From JBNLAN01 sp050302175 (GTDB taxonomy: Bacteria; Pseudomonadota; Zetaproteobacteria; Mariprofundales; Mariprofundaceae), in assembly GCA_050302175.1 (NCBI GenBank), contig JBNLAN010000023.1, forward strand, positions 1 through 8,729: 8,729 nucleotides of DNA. The letters run 5' to 3'. A program made the position numbers and the translations under genes. Below are positions 1-5,913 of the stretch, one piece after another. Every line of letters begins with the position of its first letter. The stretch's first letter is position 1. The notes beneath the pieces were generated by a model. That model was not told the DNA's origin. It ran no database searches and saw only the letters and a program-made list of their open reading frames with translations.

Positions 1-950
1 AACTCTTCGCCGCGATCCTCGCCCAGCATACCGACAGCATCGGCACGGCACTGGCGGCAGTGGCGCATCATGTTCATATCGCCTGCACAGGCATCCTGCA
101 GCTCGGAGAGCTCTTCGTTGCTCGGCCCGCGCTGACCCATGACGCCGTAGAAGGTGCCGTGTTCCGGCTCGGAGATCAGCGGCATCACATTGTGCAGGAA
201 GGCCCCCTTCTCCTTAACGATGCGGGAGACCTCTTTGAGATGTTCGTCGTTCACACCCGGAATCAGTACCGAGTTGACCTTCACCAGAATCCCCTTCTCA
301 ACCAGCATCTCCAGACCCTTCTGCTGCTGTTCGATGAGGATTTTCGCAGCCTTCACACCCTTGATGCGGCGGTTGTTCCAGAAAATCCACGGATAGATCT
401 TCGCCCCCACCTCGGGATCGACACAGTTGATGGTGATGGTGACATGATCGATGTTGTGTTTGGCCAGTTCATCCACCGAATCGGGCAGAGACAGGCCGTT
501 GGTGGAGACGCAGAGCTTGATGTCCGGTGCCTTCTCCGAGAGTTCGCGGAAGGTCTCGAAGGTACGTTCAGGATTGGCCAGCGGATCGCCGGGGCCTGCG
601 ATGCCGAGTACGGTCATCTGCGGGATATTGGCGGCCACCGCCATCGTCTTCTTCACCGCCTGTGCAGGAGTGAGCAGTTCGGATACCACGCCGGGACGCG
701 ATTCGTTGGCGCAGTCGTATTTCCGGTTGCAGTAGTGGCACTGGATATTACAGGCCGGAGCTACCGCCACATGCATGCGTGCAAAGTAGTGGTGCGCCTT
801 CTCGGAGTAGCAGGGATGATTCTCAACCTTCTCGCGAATGTGATCGGGCAGGTGACTGACCTGATCATCGGTGGAACCGCATGACCCGGCAGAGCAGCCG
901 CCGCCAGCCTTTTTATCTGCTGAGTCGTCTCCAAGAACTGTTAACTCCAT
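1..950 (-). CDS. nifB: NifB, radical-SAM FeMo-cofactor biosynthesis protein (3' end outside window)
   Basis: NifB fuses iron-sulfur clusters and inserts a SAM-derived carbide to make NifB-co, the core of the nitrogenase cofactor. The first 316 codons are present, and the gene runs off the left edge. Reading the minus strand from ATG at 950-948, the radical-SAM motif CNIQCHYC lies at residues 67-74 (Cys67, Cys71, Cys74). It is followed by Cys80 in CNRKYDC and by a CRQC pair at about 298-301 within CRQCRADAVGMLGEDR, a stretch strongly typical of NifB. Cys80 and the CRQC pair are probable ligands of the extra clusters (family knowledge, inferred here). A Gly/Cys-rich N-terminus (GGGCSAGSCGS, about 16-26) and HPCYSEKAHHYFARMH also fit. 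A GGAGG ribosome site (956-960) lies 5 nt before the ATG. The gene has its own sigma-54 promoter and NifA sites. Whether a C-terminal NifX-like domain exists cannot be seen. Confidence 0.97.
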   Translation of the reverse strand, partial: MELTVLGDDSADKKAGGGCSAGSCGSTDDQVSHLPDHIREKVENHPCYSEKAHHYFARMHVAVAPACNIQCHYCNRKYDCANESRPGVVSELLTPAQAVKKTMAVAANIPQMTVLGIAGPGDPLANPERTFETFRELSEKAPDIKLCVSTNGLSLPDSVDELAKHNIDHVTITINCVDPEVGAKIYPWIFWNNRRIKGVKAAKILIEQQQKGLEMLVEKGILVKVNSVLIPGVNDEHLKEVSRIVKEKGAFLHNVMPLISEPEHGTFYGVMGQRGPSNEELSELQDACAGDMNMMRHCRQCRADAVGMLGEDRGEE

Positions 951-974
951 GCCAACCTCCGCTCGTCAACCGGT

Positions 975-1001
975 TTAGGGGGAGTACCCCGCTATCCCTA
1001 A
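975..1001. repeat. Inverted repeat straddling the nifB transcription start
   Basis: Perfect 6-bp arms TTAGGG (975-980) and CCCTAA (996-1001) enclose a nested GGGG-AGTA-CCCC (979-990). The repeat reaches almost to the -12 element and covers the predicted start near 991. In RNA, the GGGG/CCCC part would form a short hairpin at the very 5' end of the nifB message. It could be an operator or an mRNA 5' stabiliser. It may also be chance, as the stem is short. Confidence 0.35.
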
Positions 1002-1018
1002 GGCAAGCGGCATGCCAG
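1002..1018 (-). promoter_or_regulatory. Sigma-54 (-24/-12) promoter of nifB
   Basis: On the minus strand the sequence reads CTGGCATGCCGCTTGCC. This matches the YTGGCAYG-N4-TTGCW consensus, with exactly 10 bp between the -24 GG (1015-1016) and the -12 GC (1003-1004). The predicted start is near 991, giving a leader of about 40 nt before the nifB ATG. Such promoters need an activator; three NifA-type sites lie 60-140 bp further upstream. Confidence 0.92.
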
Positions 1019-1077
1019 TCATGAGGTGTTTCTAACGCGTTGATTTATAGTGTGTTTTCAAAAGATGGATTTCGACA

Positions 1078-1093
1078 TGTCGCAAAGACAACA
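1078..1093. promoter_or_regulatory. NifA upstream activator site 1 of nifB
   Basis: Sequence TGTCGCAAAGACAACA fits the TGT-N10-ACA NifA binding consensus exactly. It is the site nearest the nifB promoter, about 90-100 bp upstream of the predicted start, a usual distance for activation by DNA looping. Confidence 0.8.
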
Positions 1094-1110
1094 GAGCTTT
1101 CGCAACCATT

Positions 1111-1126
1111 TGTCCCGAACCGAACA
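1111..1126. promoter_or_regulatory. NifA upstream activator site 2 of nifB
   Basis: Sequence TGTCCCGAACCGAACA fits TGT-N10-ACA exactly. It begins 33 bp from the start of site 1, close to three helical turns, so the sites would lie on about the same face of the DNA. Confidence 0.75.
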
Positions 1127-1141
1127 AACACTTCGAACACC

Positions 1142-1157
1142 TGTTACGACCAAAACA
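1142..1157. promoter_or_regulatory. NifA upstream activator site 3 of nifB
   Basis: Sequence TGTTACGACCAAAACA fits TGT-N10-ACA exactly. It begins 31 bp from the start of site 2, again about three helical turns. It is the outermost of the array and lies about 70 bp before the oppositely oriented HEPN-motif gene. Confidence 0.72.
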
Positions 1158-1228
1158 AGTGTTCGTAACATGCTAAATCCATTGGACAGACCAACGATCT
1201 TAATAGTAAGTTGTACTTATAAAATTAT

Positions 1229-1942
1229 ATGAACGAAAAATATGAAAAGCCTAAGTTTGTAAGCGGGGATATGTTGATAGGGCCATCTGTAAGATGGTGG
1301 CATACTTACACCAGTCAGGAAGTGCAGTTGTTTCGTTCTCTTGTCATTAGAGTTGAACGAGAAATAAATAATTCAGTCAATGATATTCAGAACAATATTA
1401 CTTCTCTCACATATAATGAGAATGACCCGAAACGCTCTCCTTTTACTGTAAGACATATCGATGGATTACATGATGTGGATTGGGACTTGGATGATGTTCT
1501 TCAAAAGCATTTCCCAAACATTCAACGAAGCGCATATGTAATCACATTATTTAGTTTTCTAGAAGATTCACTTATTGAACTTTGCAATCTATATCATGAA
1601 GAAAAACATCTTAAGGTTCAGTACAAAGATATAAATGGACAGGGAATTTCCAGATGTAGAAAATATTTAGATAAAGTGGTCGATCTAAATTTTTCTAAAA
1701 TCAACAATTCGTGGGAAAATATCAGCAATCTAAACAAAATCAGAAACATCATTGTACACAGGAATCGGTTAGTAGATTTAGGTGAAACTTCGACCGTTAA
1801 TTTCATCAAAAATAACAAACACCTTGAGTTAAATAATTCGGAGATAATTATCAGGGAGGGGTTTCTCATGTCTATGCTTGTAAACATTGAAGAATTCATT
1901 ACGGACATTGATGGTCTAATTGCTCAGCAAACAAAAGAGTGA
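1229..1942 (+). CDS. AT-rich protein with HEPN-type R-x4-H motif, function unknown
   Basis: A 237-residue, largely helical protein with no signal peptide or membrane segment. Near the C-terminus, KIRNIIVHRNRL carries Arg172-Asn-x3-His177, the R-(polar)-x3-H signature of HEPN domains. An upstream helix, AYVITLFSFLEDSLIELCN (about 102-120), resembles the conserved helix that precedes the motif in HEPN families linked to RNase or toxin activity. Catalytic activity is inference from the motif only. The start at 1229 has no clear Shine-Dalgarno sequence; ATG 1271 (after AAGCGGGGAT) is an alternative giving a protein 14 residues shorter. Base composition is far more AT-rich, with many AAA, AAT and ATT codons, than the flanking genes, which suggests acquisition by transfer. 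The stop codon overlaps the start of the cupin gene by one base (TGATG). The exact family and any antitoxin partner are not recognised. Confidence 0.72.
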   Translation: MNEKYEKPKFVSGDMLIGPSVRWWHTYTSQEVQLFRSLVIRVEREINNSVNDIQNNITSLTYNENDPKRSPFTVRHIDGLHDVDWDLDDVLQKHFPNIQRSAYVITLFSFLEDSLIELCNLYHEEKHLKVQYKDINGQGISRCRKYLDKVVDLNFSKINNSWENISNLNKIRNIIVHRNRLVDLGETSTVNFIKNNKHLELNNSEIIIREGFLMSMLVNIEEFITDIDGLIAQQTKE

Positions 1943-2430
1943 TGCATTGGATAGATGAACTGAGACTTCAACCCCACCCTGAGGGTGGCTGGTACAGAGA
2001 GGTCTATCGAGCTGAGGAGAGCATCGATGCCGCCGGACTGCCGGAGCGGTTTGGCGGGGCGCGATCATTCTCTACTTCGATCTATTTCCTGCTGGCGGGA
2101 GAGAACTTCTCCGCCTTTCATCGTATTAAGTCGGACGAAATGTGGCACTTCTATGCCGGGGACGGGCTGACGGTGCATATCATTGCGCCGGATGGTGAAC
2201 AGAGCATGCTGAAACTGGGAGCCCAACCGGAGGCAGGCGAGACGTTTCAGGGGATGGTGCCTGCCGGCAGCTGGTTTGCAGCCGAGCCGAAGGGTGGCGG
2301 CTACGGGCTGGTCGGCTGCACCGTGGCACCCGGTTTCGACTTTGCCGATTTCGAGATGGCGGAGCGGCAGACATTGCAGGCCGAATTCCCGCAGCACAGC
2401 GACTTGATTAAGCGGCTGACGCGCTCTTAG
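1942..2430 (+). CDS. DUF985 / cupin_5 family protein
   Basis: A 162-residue protein of the cupin_5 (DUF985, YML079w-like) family, a small beta-barrel fold. No enzymatic role is firmly established for most members. Family hallmarks are WIDELRLQPHPEGGWYREVY at residues 3-22, then RSFSTSIYFLL (41-51), FHRIKSDEMWHFYAG (59-73), VPAGSWFAA (106-114) and GCTVAPGFDFADFE (125-138). The His60 and His69 region and the Glu66-Met-Trp-His run are where cupins usually place pocket or metal ligands. Length is about normal for the family. The start chosen is ATG 1942, overlapping the upstream TGA (TGATG); GTG 1939 is possible. Composition is GC-rich and host-like, in sharp contrast to the gene it is coupled to. 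It converges on nifA. No link to nitrogen fixation is evident from the sequence. Confidence 0.88.
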   Translation: MHWIDELRLQPHPEGGWYREVYRAEESIDAAGLPERFGGARSFSTSIYFLLAGENFSAFHRIKSDEMWHFYAGDGLTVHIIAPDGEQSMLKLGAQPEAGETFQGMVPAGSWFAAEPKGGGYGLVGCTVAPGFDFADFEMAERQTLQAEFPQHSDLIKRLTRS

Positions 2431-2452
2431 TTCCGTTACTTCCTTTAAATTC

Positions 2453-2522
2453 ACCACCGAGAGCACAGAGAACACCGAGAAAATTTACTTCTTAATCTCT
2501 GTGAATTCTGTGCCTCTGTGGT
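2453..2522. repeat. 70-bp inverted repeat of ACAGAG-type units between convergent genes; possible bidirectional terminator
   Basis: The left arm (2453-2480) is built of 9-nt units: ACCACCGAG, AGCACAGAG, AACACCGAG. The right arm (2496-2522) is an imperfect reverse complement reading back as ACCACAGAG and GCACAGAA, then TTCACAGAGA. A 15-nt AT-rich loop separates them. It lies exactly between the cupin stop and the nifA stop. The pattern resembles dispersed intergenic repeats known from several proteobacterial genomes (recalled, not searched). A long stem here could end or protect both converging transcripts, but neither side has a clean poly-T tract directly after the stem. Confidence 0.75.
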
Positions 2523-2527
2523 AACAA

Positions 2528-4111
2528 TCAGATTTTTTGTACCTTGATGTTGAGCGTCTGGATGCGGTAGGCGATCTGGCGCGGGGTCATGTTGAGCAGG
2601 CGTGCCGCCTTGGCCTGTACCCAGCCGGTTTGCTCAAGAGCTGCGATCACCCGCTCGCGCTCATCCATCTCGGGATCATCGAAATCAACCGCAGCACGTT
2701 TGCGCGGTGCCCCCTTCGGAGCCGCCGTTACCCCATACAACTTCTCTTCGATGCCGGTAAGGCCGATGGCCTGCGCATCGATATTGCCATCGCTGCACAT
2801 CACCGCAGCACGCTCCAGACAGTTCTCCAGCTCGCGCACATTGCCCGGCCAGTTGTAGCGCATCAGCACACGCACAGCACTATCGCTGAGGGTCAGTTTC
2901 CGCCCCTGCTGACGACCGATCTTATCGACCAGATATGCAGCCAGATCGGGGATATCCTCAACACGCTCATGCAGCGACGGCAGATTGATCGGCATCACGT
3001 TGAGGCGGTAGTAGAGATCTTCTCGGAATTCGCCATCCTCAACCCCCTGCTCCAGATTTTTGTTGGTAGCGGCAACAACGCGCACATCGACCTTCAGGGT
3101 CTTGGTGCCGCCAACCCTTTCAAACTCGCCCTCCTGCAGGACTCGTAAAAGTTTCGCCTGAAAGGCGGGAGTAATCTCGCCGATCTCATCTAAAAAGATG
3201 GTACCGCCATCGGCCTGCTCGAAGCGGCCTTTGCGCTGATTCACCGCACCGGTGAAGGCGCCCTTCTCATGACCGAAGAGCTCGCTCTCCAACAGATTAT
3301 CGGGAAGCGCCGCACAGTTGAGCTTGATAAACGGATCGCCCGAACGTGGCGAATTGTAGTGAATCGCATTGGCGATCAGCTCTTTACCTGTACCCGACTC
3401 ACCGCGAATCAGTACGGTGGTATTCCACTTGGAGACCTGACTCACCTGATCGAATACCCGACGCATCGCCTGCGTATGACCGACAATATTATCGAAGCCG
3501 TAGTTCCCCTGAACGGCCTGACGCAACTGGTCGCGCTCATTGGTCAGGGTCCGCTTCTCATTTTCGACCTCCCATGAGAGGCGCACGCTCTGGGCAATCA
3601 GGTTGGCCACCATCTTCAGAAAGCGGGCGCGCTCATGCAGCAGCATGACACGACCGGGGGCAGGCTGGGCGGCAATCACACCGACCGGATCGAGGTTGCC
3701 GATAATGATCGGCTCGGCCAGGAAGGGCAGTGTCGGATCGTAGTAGCCAAGGCGGTCGAGGAAGTCGGGCTCCTGATCGAGCCGTTCGATAATCATCGAT
3801 TGTCCATCTTCGAGAATGGTGCCGAGAATGCCCTCGCCGGACTGATAACTCACTTCGGCCACCGCTTCGGGATCGAGCCCATGCACCGCTTTGACCAGCA
3901 ATTTATCACCACCCTGATCCCGTAGCGCCACCATGCCGCGCTCCATGCCGGTCTGGTCGTTGAGCACTTCCAGCACCGCTTTCAGGGTTTCGTGCAGGTT
4001 CACGGAACGGCTCAATACCCTGCCCACCTGAAACAGCGCCTCCAGCTCCGCCTCGATCAGCGAAGTGCGGTCGAAGAAACCGAGACCATCATTGATGTTG
4101 GAGCTATGCAT
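2528..4111 (-). CDS. nifA: NifA, sigma-54-dependent activator of nif genes
   Basis: Enhancer-binding protein that contacts sigma-54 RNA polymerase and hydrolyses ATP to open nif promoters. Positions are counted from GTG 4114. The N-terminal GAF domain spans about 28-180. The AAA+ domain (about 208-436) has Walker A GESGTGKE (238-245), the sigma-54 loop GAFTGA (285-290) and Walker B GGTIFLDE (303-310). The C-terminal Fis-type helix-turn-helix (about 485-528) includes GWVQAKAARLLNMTPRQIAY. The length is normal. The linker after the AAA+ domain lacks the C-x4-C pair of oxygen-sensitive alphaproteobacterial NifA; only Cys431 and Cys440 occur there. This fits a form controlled by a NifL partner. 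ATG 4111 was chosen, with AGGG upstream; in-frame GTG 4114 directly precedes it. The start lies inside the end of nifL, implying translational coupling. Its recognition sites are visible at 1078-1157 and 5703-5728. Confidence 0.96.
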   Translation of the reverse strand: MHSSNINDGLGFFDRTSLIEAELEALFQVGRVLSRSVNLHETLKAVLEVLNDQTGMERGMVALRDQGGDKLLVKAVHGLDPEAVAEVSYQSGEGILGTILEDGQSMIIERLDQEPDFLDRLGYYDPTLPFLAEPIIIGNLDPVGVIAAQPAPGRVMLLHERARFLKMVANLIAQSVRLSWEVENEKRTLTNERDQLRQAVQGNYGFDNIVGHTQAMRRVFDQVSQVSKWNTTVLIRGESGTGKELIANAIHYNSPRSGDPFIKLNCAALPDNLLESELFGHEKGAFTGAVNQRKGRFEQADGGTIFLDEIGEITPAFQAKLLRVLQEGEFERVGGTKTLKVDVRVVAATNKNLEQGVEDGEFREDLYYRLNVMPINLPSLHERVEDIPDLAAYLVDKIGRQQGRKLTLSDSAVRVLMRYNWPGNVRELENCLERAAVMCSDGNIDAQAIGLTGIEEKLYGVTAAPKGAPRKRAAVDFDDPEMDERERVIAALEQTGWVQAKAARLLNMTPRQIAYRIQTLNIKVQKI

Positions 4112-5627
4112 CACTCACACCCTTGCCGTAGCCCGCGAGCGGAAACTGCAATCTCACACAGACACCACCGAGACGGCTGCCCTCCACCCAGATCAGGCCA
4201 CTATGTTCGGAGACCACATTCTGACAGGTCGGCAGCCCCATACCCGCTGCGCCTTCATCGTTTTTGGTGCTGAAGAAGGGCTCGAACACCTGACGCCGGA
4301 GCTCATCGGGAATACCGGGGCCGCTATCGCAGATGTGAACCTTGATCATGTCGTCATTCGATTCGGTGCGCAGCATCAGCTCACGCGGAGCACCCTCCAC
4401 TTTGGCCAGCGCATCCAGCGCATTGTCGACCAGTTGCTTGAGCACGCCGCGCAGTTTCCATGTCTGCCCCTGGAATTTTGGCAGACCCTCTTCCGGCTTG
4501 AAATTGATCACCACGTTCAGATCGTGGATACGCTCACCGGAGATCAGCAGCACATCGCGCATCAGCTCGTTGAAATCTACACTGCCGCTCTCCTCAACCG
4601 GATCGGCAGGCCTGCTCGCCTCCAGCAGCGATACCGTCTCATGCCCCGATGTCAGTGCCTGATCGAGCGCCTCGACCATGGAGATGGAACAGCCGCCACG
4701 ATCCTCGCGGGCCTTAAGCATCTGCACCACCGCCCCCATCACATTGAGCGGGCCCTGCAACTGAAATGCTGCGCCGGAGAGCACTTCACGCAGGCTCTGG
4801 ATCAGCTCCTGCTTGGCCAGCGTCTCACGAATCGCACCGGCGCGGGCAGCATGCTCCTGCGCCTTCAGGTTGGTGATATCGGTCGCCACCAGCAGCAGCC
4901 GGTCGGTGCCGGCACGTTCAAAAAAGGATTCGGCACGCTCGTCGCTCTCGGCAAACCAGACACCCGAGCATGAGTACCAGCGGGGAGTTTTGTTGCCGCC
5001 CATATCGAAACGAATCTCTACCGAACTGAAATCTTTGCGCCTGGCACTGGAGAGAGAGGATATCTCCATGCCCAGCTGGGCAAGGATATGCTGTGCAGGT
5101 TCCTCCCTGCGATAATCGGCCATCAGCGCCTTGTATTCGAGGTTATCCATCTCCACCTTGCCGTCGGCACCCAGTACGGCCACCGCCATCGGAGCAAGGT
5201 TGATTACCGATTCGATCACCGTCTTCTGATTGAGCACCTGCTGTTCAAGGCGATGCATCTCGGTGACATCCCGGTGCATACCGAGATAGTGGGTCACCTC
5301 GCCATCCGCGCCGATCACCGGAGCGATGGTCAGGTCGGCCAGATAACGGCTGCCATCCTTGCGCCGGTTGACCAGCACGCCCGACCAGCTCTTCTTCTGC
5401 TGCAGGCGGCTCCAGAGCGCCTGATAGACCACCTTGGGGGTGGTTTTATCGGAGAGTATCGATTCATTACCGCCCAGCACCTCATCTGCCTCATAGCCGG
5501 TCACACGGGTAAAGGCCGGGTTGGCATAGATGATATTGGCCTTCAGGTCGGTAATCGAGGTGGCGATCGCCGATTGCTCGACGACCTGATAGTAGAGCTC
5601 CTTGGGCAATCCATCGAATGTCTTCAT
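4104..5627 (-). CDS. nifL: NifL, redox/nitrogen-sensing anti-activator of NifA
   Basis: Flavoprotein that binds and inhibits NifA when oxygen or fixed nitrogen is plentiful. Positions are counted from GTG 5633. PAS1 (about 14-125) contains SITDLKANIIYANPAFTRVT, NESILSDKTTP and WSGVLVNRRKDG, as in FAD-binding NifL PAS1. PAS2 follows (about 140-255), then a dimerisation (H-like) segment with FQLQGPLNVM at 290-299. A GHKL ATPase-like domain has an N box LVDNALDAL (401-409), DSGPGIP (436-442), FEPFFSTK and GMGLP (464-468). The phospho-acceptor histidine of ordinary sensor kinases is missing (Phe-Gln-Leu-Gln-Gly-Pro), consistent with control by protein contact rather than phosphotransfer. A stop codon lies directly upstream of GTG 5633, so only that codon or ATG 5627 can start the gene; ATG is preferred. 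No convincing promoter was identified. The gene overlaps nifA by 8 bp. Confidence 0.95.
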   Translation of the reverse strand: MKTFDGLPKELYYQVVEQSAIATSITDLKANIIYANPAFTRVTGYEADEVLGGNESILSDKTTPKVVYQALWSRLQQKKSWSGVLVNRRKDGSRYLADLTIAPVIGADGEVTHYLGMHRDVTEMHRLEQQVLNQKTVIESVINLAPMAVAVLGADGKVEMDNLEYKALMADYRREEPAQHILAQLGMEISSLSSARRKDFSSVEIRFDMGGNKTPRWYSCSGVWFAESDERAESFFERAGTDRLLLVATDITNLKAQEHAARAGAIRETLAKQELIQSLREVLSGAAFQLQGPLNVMGAVVQMLKAREDRGGCSISMVEALDQALTSGHETVSLLEASRPADPVEESGSVDFNELMRDVLLISGERIHDLNVVINFKPEEGLPKFQGQTWKLRGVLKQLVDNALDALAKVEGAPRELMLRTESNDDMIKVHICDSGPGIPDELRRQVFEPFFSTKNDEGAAGMGLPTCQNVVSEHSGLIWVEGSRLGGVCVRLQFPLAGYGKGVSDA

Positions 5628-5702
5628 ACCCACTCATAACAAGAGCCATGCCTGATAGTACGATCAGGGAATCTGTTGCAGTAGCACAACTTATTATTTC
5701 AA

Positions 5703-5728
5703 TGAATTGTAGTATTTACGACAATTCA
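5703..5728. promoter_or_regulatory. Palindromic NifA activator site for rnf
   Basis: TGAATTGT (5703-5710) and ACAATTCA (5721-5728) are perfect 8-bp inverted arms around a 10-nt spacer, with the TGT-N10-ACA core at 5708-5723. The core lies about 140 bp upstream of the rnf -24 element. It is also about 80 bp upstream of nifL, so it could influence both directions. Confidence 0.8.
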
Positions 5729-5747
5729 TCCTGCTGTCGCCATAAAA

Positions 5748-5763
5748 TGTCGCAAATACAACC
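5748..5763. promoter_or_regulatory. Degenerate second NifA-like site
   Basis: Sequence TGTCGCAAATACAACC has the TGT half and nearly the ACA half (ACC). It is identical to nifB site 1 at 14 of 16 positions. It begins 40 bp from the palindromic site. It could be a weak site or a decayed one. Confidence 0.4.
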
Positions 5764-5773
5764 TGAAAACTTA

Positions 5774-5790
5774 TGCCTAATTATTGGGCA
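5774..5790. repeat. 17-bp near-perfect palindrome in the nifL-rnfA space
   Basis: TGCCTAAT-T-ATTGGGCA has 8-bp arms with one mismatch around a central T. The size and symmetry suit an operator for a dimeric regulator. It lies between the NifA sites and the rnf promoter. No known regulator is recognised from it, and a chance palindrome is possible. Confidence 0.35.
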
Positions 5791-5862
5791 TGCCTGCCTT
5801 AAACTGCCTAGAACCATACCTTTCCGGGCACCCCGTGCGAAAGCACCATGCAGCCACCCGGA

Positions 5863-5879
5863 GTGGCATCCTTCATGCA
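5863..5879 (+). promoter_or_regulatory. Sigma-54 (-24/-12) promoter of the rnf operon
   Basis: GTGGCATCCTTCATGCA has the -24 GG (5865-5866) and the -12 GC (5877-5878) separated by exactly 10 bp. TGGCAT matches the consensus and ATGCA differs from TTGCA by one base. The predicted start is near 5890, 24 nt before the rnfA ATG. With the upstream TGT-N10-ACA site, this places rnf under NifA control. Confidence 0.85.
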
Positions 5880-5913
5880 CATATTCGGGCATGAAGAATC
5901 AAGGGAAAAGATC

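Noticed and set aside
60..884. Long plus-strand open frame (274 codons)
   Set aside because: It is the antisense of nifB, whose minus-strand frame contains the radical-SAM and CRQC motifs.
1050..1232. Plus-strand open frame of 60 codons
   Set aside because: It covers the three NifA sites upstream of nifB, has no ribosome site or recognisable protein character, and is explained as regulatory DNA.
3269..3925. Several plus-strand open frames over nifA and nifL
   Set aside because: All are antisense shadows of strongly recognised minus-strand coding sequence and lack ribosome sites or family motifs.
5638..5653. Sigma-54-like sequence AGGCATGGCTCTTGTT facing nifL
   Set aside because: The -12 element has GT for GC, and the implied start would fall on the nifL ATG, leaving no leader. 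It is too weak and too badly placed to call.
5674..5688. TGT...ACA pair near the palindromic NifA site
   Set aside because: The spacer is 9 nt, not 10, so it does not fit the NifA consensus.
5835..5846. GTGC-GAAA-GCAC mini-hairpin upstream of the rnf promoter
   Set aside because: It has a four-base stem only, is not in the sigma-54 transcript, and has no poly-T tract; probably chance.
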